Numbered from the stretch's first letter, positions 1-12,440 are shown. The stretch: DNA of 64,000 nt from Acestrorhynchus altus (GCA_034509495.1 CM067518.1:5429028-5493027), one strand, 5' to 3'. Notes: generated by a model from the sequence alone, not told the origin. Translations and numbers: made by a program.

Positions 1-387
1 CTGAACATGTAAAGGACATTTTATAAAATGATTTTTTTCTCTTGGATTTATTTTCCCAATGCATTACTTTCAGCAAACATTGTGCTGATATTTCCAGAAA
101 AATGGTTGTCCAAACTTATGCATATGCTAGTATGTACATAATAGATGCAAACATACTGAAACTCTACCAGAGGAAGATCAGTCATAAACATAACACTACA
201 TTATTGAAATCACAGTTTTTCTTATCCGCATTTGGAAAACAGCTCAACATTAAATTAACCCTTCAAAGCCAAGTTTATGATGTGATGCAAAAAATGATCA
301 AATAATTGTTAAATATCTTAATGATGATAAAAAAACTTATTACAGAAATAAGAAACTAAAATCAGATTTTTTTGCCAATACTTTGAC

Positions 388-617
388 GGGCTGGGTGATA
401 TAGTCGATATTTATATCAATATTGGGATATAAACAGCAAGATACAGGCTTCTATAAAGTTTGTAAATAACTTAATGTTTTAAGCCCCCCTCACTCTGACA
501 TTTTATGGGTGTCCTAAATTTTTTTCATTGTATATTCCTCAATATATATATCATATATCGCCATTCAGTTGAGATATCAGGATTTGATTTTTTTTTTAGT
601 CCATATCGCCCAGCTCT
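388..617. mobile_element. Short inverted-repeat element (MITE)
   Basis: The left end reads gctgggtgatatagtc and the right end ccatatcgcccagc, which are imperfect inverted complements. The interior is AT-rich and has no coding capacity. Pieces with the same end (gctgggtgatat, gctgggcaatat) recur near 36,790 and 38,945, so this is a dispersed family. I cannot define a target-site duplication with confidence, so the superfamily (hAT is one option) is open. The rest of 1-1,521 is AT-rich 3' flank of zbtb48 with no gene that I can support. Confidence 0.55.
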
Positions 618-869
618 ACTTCAGGCTTTAAAAGGTTAAGGTCTGTGCACAGCACGTCTCAGGCTCTCCAGTGAGTGGAAAGGGCTAAATGACCAAACTG
701 TACAGCAATAAAAAAGGATTCTGAATACAGACACAACATGCAAGATGTTAAGTCATTTGTGCGTTTCTAGGAATAAAGGCATTCACATGGTCCAATAAAA
801 CATAAATAATCAAATATACAGAAATACACTACATACAACAAAAGTACAAAAGTCATTCTTTCATTGTTT

Positions 870-1275
870 CTTCTAAGATCAAGGGCATCAAAGGGAGTTT
901 TTATCCTGCTTTTGTTGGAGCAACTATTTCTACTGTCCAGGGAAGGTTTTCTGCCAGATCTTGTTGCTAAATGCAACTGAATACTCACAACAATGCTCCA
1001 AGAGCTTTTTTGAGGTCAGAATGTTAGAGGATCACCACCCCACCTCATCCCAGAAGTATTGGATGGAGCACCATCAGTTCCACCCAGCTCTAGCCCAACC
1101 CTAGCATTTGCCCAAGTGCCAAAACAGTCACGTTTATCTGTTGCAGAAAGTCCTATTCTATTGGCAATATTGGGATTAGACAAGATGTGTGTGCATTTGC
1201 ACATCTATGTCAGTAATGGGTGCAAGCAACTGAATGCATTCATCAGAAGGGGTGTCCACACACAATTGGACATAA
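870..1275. mobile_element. MITE family A copy (decayed)
   Basis: This stretch shares the recognisable blocks of a family seen about nine times in the window: 'tgctccaa', 'catcccagaagtattggatg', 'tcctattctattggca', 'gggtgcaagcaactgaatg' and a terminal 'ggggtgtccac...ttggaca'. It has no open frame of its own. The best-preserved copy, with both terminal inverted repeats, is at 61,900-62,228. The element lies in the 3' flank of zbtb48. Confidence 0.6.
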
Positions 1276-1521
1276 AGTGTATTTTAGTGATATGGGATAT
1301 TTTATATGTTGTGTAGTCCTAACTGGACACCGATCCCCCTCCAAAGGCATCCTTTCCATTGCTTGAGTCAACATTAGCCCAGTTCTGAAATAGTTTATAT
1401 GGAATTTTTTGGCAAAATATTAAATATATTATACTTCAAATATACATATCCTTCAGCCAGAACTGGAATTAAATGTCAGAAGGTATAAGTCCATGCCCAT
1501 CAGTTTTTAGGACACGACCAC

Positions 1522-4500
1522 TCAGGTCTTCCCATCAACCCCAGTGCCCTGCAGCTCCACCACCAGATCTGACTGGATGGGGAATGCTTCAGTCACCAGC
1601 ACCGTGTGCTCCATCACATCCTCTACAGTGAACCTGTCCTGCTCATCTACCTCCTCCTCATTCTTCATCACCCCGAAGTCTGACTGCACGCCGCCTCCAG
1701 CTGCAGTCTCTTTGTCTGCGACTGTGCCCTGGTCTCCCTCAGGTTCTGTGGCTTGGATGGATAGTCCCTGCTCTGGTCCTAAAGCCTCTGGCTGAACATC
1801 TGCTCCATTGGCTTCACCCTGTGGCTCAGCCTCTGTCTGGCTTGGCGAGGTGAACTCTGAGGATTCAGTGGGATTAGCAGAAGCATTCTCATCCACCACC
1901 ATAATCTCCTCCACCACCAGGTTGCGCAGTCGCCTCTGGCGGGGGTTGTAGTTTTCGACGCGGTTGTGGATCTGCACATGTCGCCGAAGGTGAGCCTACA
2001 GAAGAGGATAGAACATGGACTATCAGACTCTATACTCTGGAGGTCTGTGGAGGTCTGTTTGCCAATGTTGAGCAATGATGTATTCTGTGACGTGTCCTCG
2101 GTTCCACTAAAACTGGTGGAAATGCAGGATGGTTTGGTAAAAAATATACCAAGGTTCTTATAAGCCTGAATGGAACCAGTTCGAGAACCAGAGTTCTTTT
2201 GGTCAAAAAGAACCCCTAGAGATAGAAACGTTCTGCTTTCTAAGTAAATAGTGTGTAAAACTTAAAAACACTTCACATAATGGTGTCTATGTCAGATAGA
2301 ACCTTTACAATGAGAGATGCTAGGTTAATGTTGCTAAAAAAAAAAACACTGTACCGAGACCTATGTAATCTTTATATATTGTATTTGCTTCAAAGTAAAT
2401 AATAAAGTAAAATGTAGTAAAAAGGCACAGAAAACCAGATTTAGACGAAATCTGAAGCTAAAGAAACTAAAATCTGGACCTATAATTCAAAATGTCCCAT
2501 ACAGAAGTTAGGGAAGTTTGTTTTTTTTATACATAAACCAAAGTACAGGGGTTGGACAATGAAACTGAAATACCTGTCATTGTAGTGTGGGAGGGTTCAT
2601 GGCTAAATTGGAGCAGCCTGGTGGCCAATCTTCATTAATTGCTCATTGCACCAGTAAGAGCAGAGTGTGAAGGTTCAATTTGCAGGTAAGAGCACAGTTT
2701 TGCTCAAAATATTGCAATGAACACAAGATTATGGGTGACATATCAGAGTTCAAAAGAGGACAAATTGTTGGTGCATCTGTGACCAAGACAGCAAGTCTTT
2801 GTGATGTATCAAGAGGATACATCAAAACAGGATTAACTGTGGACGCAAGAGGAAGCTGTCTGAAAGGGATGTTGGGGTGTTAACCCGGACTGTATCCAAT
2901 GAATGTCATTCCCAAGAGGAATTGACGCTGTATTGGCCAAAAAAGGGGGCCCTAGTACACCATACTAATAAATGATTGTGGTCTAAAACAGGTGTTTCAG
3001 TTTCATTGTCTAACCCCTGTATGTCACACCTTCATCTAAACTACACCGCAAAGATCTGGATGTATTTTGAGATGGTTGAGACACATTTTATATTCACAGT
3101 GGTTGGTGATTGGAGATTACCTCAAAATTACAAACATGCTTCTGACGCTGTACAACATGCTGTCATAGTTTCATGCTTTTTCCATTTGATTCTATTTCAT
3201 TGTGTCACAGTTCACATAACCGAGTCTATTTTTGAGATTTCGATTCAGAACTTTTGAAGTTGTCTATACTAGTGCATCTAAAAATGCATCAGATAATTTT
3301 TGTATGATATTATGAACTTTTTCATAATGTTTTTTTTTATGATGCACTTGTATATACAGAGATACAGTTAGCACATGTAAACTGATGTCCATATGGTTCC
3401 ATAGCTTCATCAATCTATATTAACGACTGCTTAATAAAGAACCTCTACATTTCAGGTACGACGAACACAAAATGATGAATGGTTGATTGCTTTGACTGGT
3501 AATGTCCCAGTTGATACCATACCTGTCTGGTGAACTTGTAGCCACATTCCGTGCACTCAAACTTCCTCATGCCTTTGTGTCTCCGTACATGAACTCTCAG
3601 CTGCTCAATGGCTGAAGGATGGAACCACAATCATAGGAAATGAGAGATGGTCAGACCTGTGATGTTTCATGATACGCAATGTAACAGCTGGACCCTGTTA
3701 TAATGCCAGAGCAACACAGCTGCATGATATAATATAACTTATATTATAAACATATTTCTAATGTTTTCCCAGGCATGTCAATGGACATTAAAAGCAATGG
3801 TCCTCCTTTAAGATTTAGGTGCTGTGTCCATTAGTCCAAATGGATAAGAATAGAATAAAAACTAAAATCGCAGTGTCACCTTAAATGAATCCCTCTATAT
3901 TTACATTCCTGAAGCAGTCTCTTGCACATTTTCATACTGATACACCTACCTCCTCCATACAAGTTTCAAATATACCAGACTAGAACTGGTTAAAAATTCA
4001 TTAAATGGGGGATAACCACTGGACACTGGAAAACAAAACCCATATGTAGACCATATGTGATCATATGTGATTGCCCACAGGTGATGCCACAGCCATCCGG
4101 AACAAAATGAAATAATTAAAATGAAAGAACTCTTAAAAATGTGTGGCTGAACACTTGATGGATTGCAGAACGGCATAGCTCAAATACAACTGTTGAGGTG
4201 GTTCTGGAGAGTTTGGCCTTATCCTTAGCCCAGAACATCCCATATCCATGCCATGTAATCTGTACCCTTATGAACATGTACCCAGACATTGCATCTTCTC
4301 ACCTTTGAAGGACTTGTTGCAGATGTGGCAGACATGCGGCCGGCCCTCCTGATGTTTGCTGGCAATGTGACGCAGAAGAGGCCCTTTCTCAGTGAACCGT
4401 TGTTCGCAGAATTCGCATCTGTATGGCCGCTCACCTGTGTGGGTGCGGTGATGTTTGTCCAGACTCGCTGTTCACACATACGAGAGATTTTGGAGCACGG

Positions 4501-4777
4501 TTTAGAAGTGATTAAGAAAAAAAAACTATAGTGTCACTGTAAAAACCTTTCACTCCAGTTAAACATTGGTGTTGTTTTACTGCAGTTGCTGCTCGTTTGT
4601 GATTTAGTAAGAGAGAAATTGCTCAGATGGGAGGTCAAAAAAATGTCTACACTTGAATTCATCCACCTACTTCAGCAATCGCTTCCTCAATAAAGAGCAG
4701 TGACTCCGTTCAACAGGTAGCCGTACTAGTTAGAGCTGAACAATATATTGTTTCACCATCATTATTGCAATGTGTAC

Positions 4778-4844
<67 letters not shown>

Positions 4845-7800
4845 TTCCCACAAATTCCATTTTATTCTGTTTTTTTATTGCCTCTTGCATTATTAAGGTG
4901 TTTCTTCCTTTACCGTTTTTCTTTAAAGGAAAAACAATCACACAACCCTGAACCTGGTGAACTTCCTGTCTTTTAATATACATTGCAGAACAACAAAATA
5001 TTGCAACGTCAGTTTTTTCCAAAATCGTGCAGCCCTAACACCTGTGCATCTCAAAGAATTTCATTATCATGACAAAGGTCGATTTTGTATGAAGTTAAAA
5101 TGTGAAAAAGTTAGTACACCCCTTCGAATCGCTTTGACTAACATATTTCAAACTAAATAAACACACATATTCTGTATATGTTCATATTGTATATATTGAG
5201 GTGGGCAGAAAGTGATCATTACCTTGCGTGCGAAACGTCTTGCCACAGAGGTGACACTGGAACGGTTTCTCTCCTGTGTGTGTTCGGAGGTGCATGTTGA
5301 GGTTGGCTTTCTGGCTAAAAGCATGGTTGCAGAACTCGCACACGAATGGACGCTCATTCCTTAAGAGAACAGAGAACAATTTCACTTTAGTGGGAATGGA
5401 GTAATGAATGGAGAAGAGAGGCCATCCTACCCACCCTGAGTAAGGAAGACTAATTGTGAACTTTGCTGACCCCTAGTCCACCCAATTCAGTTACTATATG
5501 TCAATATAACAAATATTGTGCTGCTGCTCACCTGTGAATGGCTTTGATGTGCATCTGCAGGCCATTGCGGCTGGACGCTCGGTGACCACACTCCTCACAC
5601 ACAAACAGCTTCTCCCCCCGGTGCTTAGTTGCCTCATGGAGACGCAGCTCTGTGCGTGACAGAAAGCACTTTGGGCACAGTGAGCACTAGAGGAAACCCA
5701 GGATCATTTGCCAATTAGTACTTCAGTCACTTCACCTCTCAAACTGCTCCTCACAGACCCATTAGGATCCCTGCACACCACACACCAAGTTAGGTTGTAG
5801 GAAAAACGTAAACCATCTGCTCTGAGAGCCCCTGCTGCAGAAGGCACAACCCTGAAAACAAATCTACAGCGTGTTACATTGTTTCCTAAAATAATGTCTT
5901 TAGTGCTTCAAATAAAAACCAGTTTTTAAAAGTTTCCTTAAAGAGTTCCACTACTGTTATGAATCAATTATCCCTTTTCAATAGACCCCTTTAACTTGAA
6001 GTGTATCTTCTTAAAAAGGGGGGTTCAAGGGTTCTATTTAAAACTTAAAGCATCTTTGGAAAGTTTTAATGTTTTTTCTCTATGATGGAAAAAAACCTCT
6101 CATTAACTGAACATTCATGTTTGTTTCACTCATGTTCATCCAGTCAGTGTGACATAGAACCTTTTGAAAAATGGCTCTATACAGCACCAAATAAAGTTTA
6201 GAAATGTGACGTTTCAAAATCTCTTTTAGTACCACATGGATGTTTAAAAAGAGGGGTTCCTTAGGATTCTTAGACACATGACACCTTAAAGTGTCATTTT
6301 AGTTTTACTTTGCCAGGTTAAATTGTCCTCTATGATGTAAAGGGTGCTGCAGACGGTTACTTAAAGAACCTAAAATGTTTCTATTTACGGCACCAAAAAG
6401 GGTTTCCCTATTATTACGGATCAAAGAACCCTCATTTTAAATTTTTAGATGCACTTTATCTACTTTATACAGATCCGTGACAACTCGTTTTCTAGAACCA
6501 AACCAAACTTGCCGGTTCTTACCGCATGTGGTTTAGGAGCTCCATGGATTTTGATCATGTGAATCCGGAGATCTTTCTTCTGCATGAACTGCTCAGAGCA
6601 TGAAGTGCACTACAGTGGGGAACAATGGCACTGCAATATTAGAAGATGACACAACTGAACTAATGTTCTAGTTTACATTAATGTCCAAAGGTTTGTAGAC
6701 ACCTGCTCAGCCAATGTTTCATAAGAGGTTGATCTCTGATATACTGCAGTAGAAGCCTCTAATCTTTTAGGAAGATGCTACTCTAAGAAACATTGTTGTG
6801 AGGGTTTTATTGCATTTAGGCACAAGGGCATAAGTAAGCACAGGTATTGATTCAAGAGCTACTGGATGGTGCTCCATTATGTTAGAGAATATGGTTCCAG
6901 TGCTCCACATGTCAAAGCTAGGAGGTCTTATAACATTAGTTGATTCATGAGAAATAGACTTAAGTGTGGCTGATCCAGAGCATCCTATTCTATTGGAAGC
7001 ACTTTGCTATGGATATTCTACAACCCTGTATCTCCGTCACCTTAAAGAAGCTGGATTCACTGTTTAGAAGGGCTGTCAGGATGCTTTTGGACATACTGCT
7101 GCAGTCTATGCTATAGTGGATGCTACAGGGGTGTGTTATGAGGAAAGTACCTTATTTGGCATTTCTCCTGTGTGTGTGACCATGTGCAGACGGAGCTCCT
7201 GTCTCTTCTTAAAGGTCATGGGGCATCTCAAACAGGAAAACACCTGCACCAATCCAACACAAAGTTCTAGTCAGTTCACATGAGTATATGACATGCATGA
7301 CTTTCTGTCGTACAGATCTGTGCTGTTGTTGTTTGGTCTGCTTTGTATCCAACCACATACTCCTACACTTTATCTACTACACTAACAAGTGCACTACTTT
7401 TATGCACTATTTAGCATGGGAGTGTGGGGCTGTTAAGGGCACAATGAATTTGTTGTAAGGGTCACACAAGGGAAAGCAGAAAATCTATTGCAGGTTCTCG
7501 CAACATTTCTGGTATCAACAAATTGTTTAAATTAAAAAACAATTGACATCCACTAAATATTACCAAGCATTCTTTGTGCACAGTCAACACAAGGGCACAC
7601 AGTTTTATGTTACAAGAAAATGTCAGTTTTATGATATTACAGTTAACATTTCACAATTCTTAGTAATTCTATTACTAGTTATTTGAAAAGAAAAATTAAC
7701 TCTAACTTTTATTTTTATGAAAATACACCTACAAAAGTACCACTTTAAAAATAAATAAATAAGAAAGCTGCATACTATCAAACTATTTTGTGTCCAGCTA

Positions 7801-10800
7801 TGACGACCTTCAATTGTAATACCATGGTATACAATTTAAAGACTGGTATCCCGCTGTAACACCTGTTAAGCCTTTTGAAGTTGTACAAATCCTTTGGACG
7901 TAAACATCTATATTGGTTTCCTGAGTGTATTTTTGTATATTTTTATTTTATTTGTAGCAAAACTAAGTAAATGTACAGAATTCATGAATGAGCATGGGGG
8001 GGAAAAAACGTTTTTCTATAATGGATAAAAATAATTTTTTCTTAAATTAATTTAAATATGTTTTTGGATCGTTTCTCTTGGGATATTTACCTCAGGATAA
8101 ATAGCTTAATAGCATGAGATAATATCTCCTAGATCTTTATTTTGAAATGATCTTGAGATAATGATCTTGAACTGTTTTGAGATATATAGGGAATATATAT
8201 ATATATGGAAGTCTTCAAGAGTTCAAAATGTGCTATGTTGCAGATCATTTCAATTAAAACACTTCCATTCACGGACTCACCATTTCCACCAGCTCTTATT
8301 AAAGTAGAACAGTTTGGGTAGTGAATGGCATTCTGCTGCCATCAACAGACTTTGCTTAAAATGTGCTGTGAAGAAAACTACTACAAAAATCTCAGGTAAC
8401 ACAAATGTAACTGAGCCCTGGTAAAATGTGACGTTGTGATGCATGAAGAATCATAATCATATGAACTTAAGGTCAGATATTTACCCTCCCCAAGAGAACT
8501 TCACTAGGAGGTTGGACATTGTCTTCTACACTCAATGAGAGCAGGGAGGCACACTGGAATTTTCTATATCAATACCAAATGTACCACAGAGCTCGATATT
8601 ATAATAAACTATGGGACTTTCAGGTGGCGCAACTGCCTAAGAGTTAGCTTTTGAGATAATGAGTTTGTTCATAGGTCATTCCTTCAGCCCTCTGTGGCCA
8701 TGAAGCTGACCACATCTTGCTGCCCGACTCTCTCTGGGTGCACTGAACGGTTCTTTCCCAAACATAAATATGTATGTTACTACTCTGTTAGGCATCTGTT
8801 AGCTGACCTCCCAGAATTGACCCAGAGAACTGACCCAGAGTTCTCTCTCAAGTGTGTAAAACTGTTTGATGACATTATGTTGGCAGTGCCATGTCAGGGG
8901 GAATACTACCTAAACAGGAAATGGGAATAATATCAGAAAGAATATTGACTATTGTATTACATTGGCTGCCAAATTGTAGTATAAAAAAATAGAAATAGAG
9001 AATAGACAAAGCAAATGTCAATGCAAATGTCTACACACACACACACACACACTGAACATGATCCTTCTTTAATTTACCATTTCCATTCTGCTCAGGCAGT
9101 TCCTGGCCTCGTGCTCCTGTAAGTTCTCCTTCCTGTAATAGCATTTTCCACATTTCGCACAGCCAAAAGGCTTCTCCCCGGTGTGCCGTCTGTTGTGCAC
9201 TTTCAGGTAGTACTTGCTGAGGAAGGTTTTGTGGCACGTAGGACACTGCACAGAGCCTTTCTTCGTTCCATTTGACAGGTCCTCTCCGTTTTCTTTATTG
9301 GTGGCTTTGCCTTTGCGTTGACGTTTCCCTCCCAGTGTGTTTGAAGGCGTTTTGGGCGAATCGTGAGGCAAATACTCTTCATCCATGTCCTCTGCAAAAA
9401 CGTCAAGACCCTCATCAACTTCATCTTCAGCACCATCATTCTGATGGTCATCAGGACCTATCTGCACAGACAAGAAAAAAAATCAGTATTTCAAGGATGA
9501 TTTATGATTTTTGTTGGATATGATTTTTTGTTTTATGTCATATCATGTTAAAAATATGTTAAATCTTATGCATCTGATATCATCCATCCCCAATGTTTTA
9601 CCCTAAATATCCCATCCCAACTCTAAAAGGAATTGTTCATGAGCTGATTAGTTGAATGAGGTGTATTGGGAGCAGAGAAAATACTGAAACATGCAGGGCA
9701 GGTGGGGCACCAGGACCAGGTTTGAGAAACACTTCTCTGGACAACCAAGGGTAGAACCCTTGGTGCTTTATACAGCACATCTAGTGTGGACAGCACTGCA
9801 GCCTTTATCATGAAGGTTCTCAAACAAGTTACTCTGTATAACAGTTACTAACATCAAATAAAGCACGGAATGTGCAGCCTCTCAGATCCAAAACATTTCT
9901 GGTGAAACTGTAATCTCTTTAACTGAAATGCAGTGACAGGGTTTCAAAATAAACACTGAGAATGTGGGATATTGCTTTATATTATTTTCAGCAGGAAATA
10001 CTTTGGAAACTTCTGTAAGGATCTATTTTTGGCCAGTATACCTCTAAGCCAGCCAAGCATTGTAGATGAACTGATTACCTCTGCTTCATTTGATACTTGT
10101 GCGCTACTTTCATCTCCTTCAGCAGTAATGGTTTCTTCTGCCTCAAGAGCAAGAACTTTCCTCCTAGACACACTCTTCTGAAGCACAGGCATTGGGCTTT
10201 CCCCCACCAACCTGCTTGGGCCCTTCACCTTCCTGCCAGATCGAGTAATTGTGGTTGAAATGATGCTGGAAGAATCATCATGTTCCTGGATTCCTGGTGC
10301 TGCTCTCTCTGGGGCTTCAGCTTTGTTCTTGACCCTCTGATGAGACTTCAGACGTACACTGGCAGTCAGATCGGACTTGGCATCTTCACCCAACAAGGGA
10401 ATAAGTGACTTGGCTTCAGTGTCCCCAGCACAGTCCAGAACCTCAGGGGTCTTAATACCTGGCAAAGCCTGGCTAGGTATGAGGGAATCAGGGACCGAAA
10501 GTCCATTGGCCGCACCTCGAACCTTTGCCTCATTATCACTGTTCAGCTGCAGCTCACCCGTGTAGAAGAAACTCAGCAGAAGCTCAAGGCCATCTTCAGT
10601 GCACTCCTGAGAAAGGTTGACTTCCATGCATGTTGTGGTGGTGGTGGTGGTGGTGGTTGAGACGGGGACATGGAAAAGTTGGCTGAAGCAAGCCAAGACA
10701 TTGCGGTGGGCCAGGAACACCTGACCGTTTGGGGTGCTGAGCATGACATCACAGAACTTGCCGAGCTCCCTCTGTTGGTTGAGCTGGGACAGGACCCACT

Positions 10801-10834
10801 GTGCATGGGTGCTTCCTTGAGCTGTTAACTCCAT
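1522..10834 (-). CDS. zbtb48: Zinc finger and BTB domain protein 48 (TZAP/HKR3)
   Basis: The spliced coding exons on the minus strand are 10834-10079, 9461-9078, 7243-7151, 6609-6523, 5686-5532, 5359-5223, 4467-4303, 3611-3523 and 1995-1522. All have GT-AG borders and matching phases, and they give about 779 codons (the human protein is 688). Residues 1-120 are a BTB/POZ domain (CDVML, FLAHRNVLACFS, FFYTGEL). An acidic, low-complexity linker follows, then 11 zinc fingers from residue 325. Finger 2 ends HEARNC, so its fourth ligand is Cys (C2HC), as in mammals. The last finger and tail (CTECGYKF, ENYNPRQRRLRNL) are diagnostic of ZBTB48. The family protein binds telomeric TTAGGG repeats and some promoters through its last fingers and trims long telomeres. 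The first coding exon begins at 10839, five bases before the ATG, after a good acceptor (ctttcag). A nine-threonine tract interrupts the BTB domain. Identification is firm; exon borders were read by eye. Confidence 0.95.
2073..2215. repeat. Dispersed repeat, first of two copies
   Basis: The block 'gatgtattctgtgac..tcctcggttccactaaa' followed by 'accagttc.agaaccagagttcttttt' recurs at 24,799-24,880. The two copies share most bases. Here it sits in the last zbtb48 intron, about 80 bases upstream (on the minus strand) of the final exon. The interior differs between copies, with an extra roughly 60 bases here. Family unknown. Confidence 0.6.
2546..3019 (+). mobile_element. Internally deleted Tc1/mariner element with intact ends
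   Basis: Terminal inverted repeats of about 32 bases (caggggttggacaatgaaac at the left, its near-perfect complement at the right, one mismatch in the first 20) are flanked by TA dinucleotides at 2544-2545 and 3020-3021, the Tc1/mariner target site. The interior keeps a piece of the transposase DNA-binding region (MGDISEFKRGQIVGASVTKT) and then breaks down. It lacks the catalytic domain, so it could move only in trans. It lies in the last intron of zbtb48. Confidence 0.85.
4780..4842. repeat. (AT)n microsatellite
   Basis: About 31 uninterrupted AT units lie in the zbtb48 intron between the exons at 5,223 and 4,303. Tyrosine/isoleucine reading frames here are artefacts of the repeat. Confidence 0.95.
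5930..6460. repeat. Degenerate 'agaacc/ggttct' dispersed repeat
   Basis: This zbtb48 intron is built of diverged repeats of 'tagaacctttt', 'aaagaacc', 'ggttccttag', 'gcaccaaaaaggg' and similar blocks. A related piece lies at 43,390-43,510 in galnt6. The pattern fits a short interspersed repeat common in fish introns. No gene is seen. Confidence 0.45.
6681..7094. mobile_element. MITE family A copy, both ends recognisable
   Basis: It starts 'atgtccaaaggtttgtagac' and ends 'gatgcttttggacat', an inverted pair. The interior blocks match the copies at 19,495 and 61,900. It is non-coding and fills most of the zbtb48 intron between the exons at 7,151 and 6,609. Confidence 0.7.
7250..9030. other. zbtb48 intron, no gene seen
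   Basis: This is an AT-rich intron. A short block around 8,620-8,700 (ggcgcaactgcctaagag and following) looks like a worn SINE head, but I cannot find a second copy in the window. Nothing else is recognisable. Confidence 0.5.
9033..9052. repeat. (AC)n microsatellite
   Basis: Ten AC units lie about 25 bases from the 3' end of the zbtb48 exon that carries zinc fingers 1 and 2. On the transcribed strand this is a GU-rich run just downstream of that exon's splice donor. Confidence 0.9.
9640..9745. repeat. Half of fold-back family B
   Basis: 'gagctgattagttgaatgag' and 'gcagggcaggtggggcacc...ttgagaaac' match the right half of the complete hairpin element at 27,171-27,355. Only one arm is well kept here. 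Confidence 0.55.
10631..10657 (-). repeat. Coding (ACC/ACA)9 repeat, threonine tract in BTB
   Basis: Nine consecutive Thr codons (residues 60-68) sit in the first coding exon of zbtb48, between the conserved FLAHRNVLACFS segment and the LELLLSFFYTGEL segment of the BTB fold. Seven of the nine codons are ACC, so the tract is a trinucleotide microsatellite and probably length-variable. In human ZBTB48 a Gly/Ser-rich loop occupies the same place (from memory), so the position tolerates low complexity. Confidence 0.9.
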
Positions 10835-11465
10835 CTGAACTGAAAGGAAGAAAGTGAGACCAGCAGTATTAATAATCTGCACATGAGGACCGGACAACAC
10901 TGATAAAATTAGATCATATATGATTTTTCCAAAATATCGTGCAGTATTAACAAATTTGTGATATTCAAATTAGCAAAATAAAGCTTTGGTTGAATGAAAT
11001 TTTCTTTTTAATCCATTTATTCATTCATATTCTTATATTTCACATATTTAATATAAAGTATTACTATACAATAACAAGAAAATACCTTGTAACAACTGAC
11101 AATATGTTTACACAGCAGGACTGTAGCCATTTTAAATCCTTGCCATACATAACCTTGAGAATTGTCCTAACTAAGCAAATATACTGTTTTTATCCTTACC
11201 AAGAGATTTTTTTTTTTAAAAGAAAGATTTTTCCAAAGTTGAGCCGTCACACCAAAGGACTACCAAAAAATGGGCCTGTTAACCGTTTGACAGAAAGGAT
11301 GAACTTTATTAACAATAGATTTCACTTGCTATCCAAACATCACATCTGTCAAACCAAAGTATTTAGTTCTTGTTTCACAAAAAGACCCCATGAAACAGCC
11401 CATTTAGAAAACCTGATCCTCCACATCAAGCCACAGGACAGCATTTACAGTGTTTATTTGCAGTG

Positions 11466-11466
<1 letters not shown>

Positions 11467-11499
<33 letters not shown>
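11467..11499. repeat. (ATT)n microsatellite
   Basis: Eleven uninterrupted ATT units lie in the first intron of zbtb48. Confidence 0.95.
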
Positions 11500-11500
<1 letters not shown>

Positions 11501-11664
11501 GGTTTTGTGCCTCTTAAAATTTTCTATTAATTAACTAAATGTGAAAATGCCATCAATGCCATTCAATTATATTACCAACACATTACATTCTGTATGTTTA
11601 CCTTAGAGCAGGGGTTTTCAACCGTCTCAAGCATCTCACAGTCTGTTCATATCTTAAAAGCATA

Positions 11665-11665
<1 letters not shown>

Positions 11666-11710
<45 letters not shown>
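11666..11710. repeat. (GT)n microsatellite
   Basis: About 22 GT units lie in the first intron of zbtb48, some 400 bases inside the non-coding first exon. Confidence 0.95.
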
Positions 11711-11712
<2 letters not shown>

Positions 11713-12116
11713 ACTCACTCACTCTTAATAAGGTGAGGAGTGTGCAGTGTGGTATCAGTGAATCTGAATGTGGTTCTGTTTGATTCAGTCGTATCTGAGA
11801 AATAGCTCGTCTGTCCCTAAAGCCTGCGGTCAAACCACTGCCCTCTCCTTCCTAAACTGGTTACATTCGAGCCTCCTGTTCTCTACCCCATGATAGATGC
11901 GGGGTAACTGCTTTCTGCCCTGTCCTGCAGTCTGTGTTCCTCAGGTCGTCCTTCATCAGAGAGAGGAGTTTAGAGACGCTCCCTAAAGACAAGCAGCAGC
12001 AGCGGCAGCCCGATCTGCTCCCTTCACTGTTTACAAACATACAACAGCCTAGCACCTCTCTCACACTCACTCAGCTCACCCCACTCACCCTCGCGCAACC
12101 AGCTCACCCCACTCAC

Positions 12117-12230
12117 CCAGTTCTCTAAAGTCTTATTCGTGCGGACCCGCAGCAGGAGGCCATGTCGGGAAGAGCAGGAAGTGACGCTCACATGCTGAAC
12201 CGCAGCGCGGCGGCTCTTATAGGAACTCAG
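12117..12230 (-). other. zbtb48: Probable non-coding first exon of zbtb48
   Basis: Reading on the minus strand, a GC-rich stretch ends AACTGG and is followed by GTGAGTGG, a good donor at 12,116-12,115. It pairs naturally with the acceptor before 10,839. The stretch contains a short upstream ORF, 12,163-12,125 (MASCCGSARIRL then stop), and an ETS-like ACTTCCTG. The transcription start cannot be read from sequence, so the outer end is a guess. Confidence 0.5.
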
Positions 12231-12440
12231 CCGTGTTTGGTGTCACTGATTCACCAGGAATCCAAGTGGACGAATCGATCTTGAGGGAGAAATACGATGC
12301 AAACGGTTTGGCCGATGAATGCAGGCGTTTTAACGCGCCAACGCTTCTGCTGTCCATCACGTTCAGTGATTCAGCCCTAAGGAATCGGTTCCATCGATAG
12401 ATCCGATTCAGTGATTCTTTGATTCACAAGTCAAGACGGC
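12231..12440. promoter_or_regulatory. zbtb48 upstream region with GATTC/GAATC cluster
   Basis: This is moderately CpG-rich DNA just upstream of the proposed zbtb48 first exon. It carries an unusual density of GATTC, GAATC and TGATTCA words (tgattcacc, gaatcgatc, gaatcggttcc, ccgattcagtgattcttt, gattcacaa). Similar clusters lie near the nol9 and g6pd promoters. Function unknown. Confidence 0.4.

Noticed and set aside
4748..4976. Tyr/Ile-rich reading frames across TA repeats (also at 46,439 and 51,980)
   Set aside because: They are translations of microsatellites with no splice or codon-use support.
10040..10079. Alternative zbtb48 donor (AG|GTATAC at 10,041) instead of 10,079
   Set aside because: It ends in phase 2, while the next exon at 9,461 starts in phase 0. 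The donor at 10,079 keeps the frame.
10990..11466. 158-residue plus-strand frame in zbtb48 intron 1
   Set aside because: Its composition follows the AT-rich intron (Ile/Phe/Lys-rich). It has no domain and ends in an ATT repeat.
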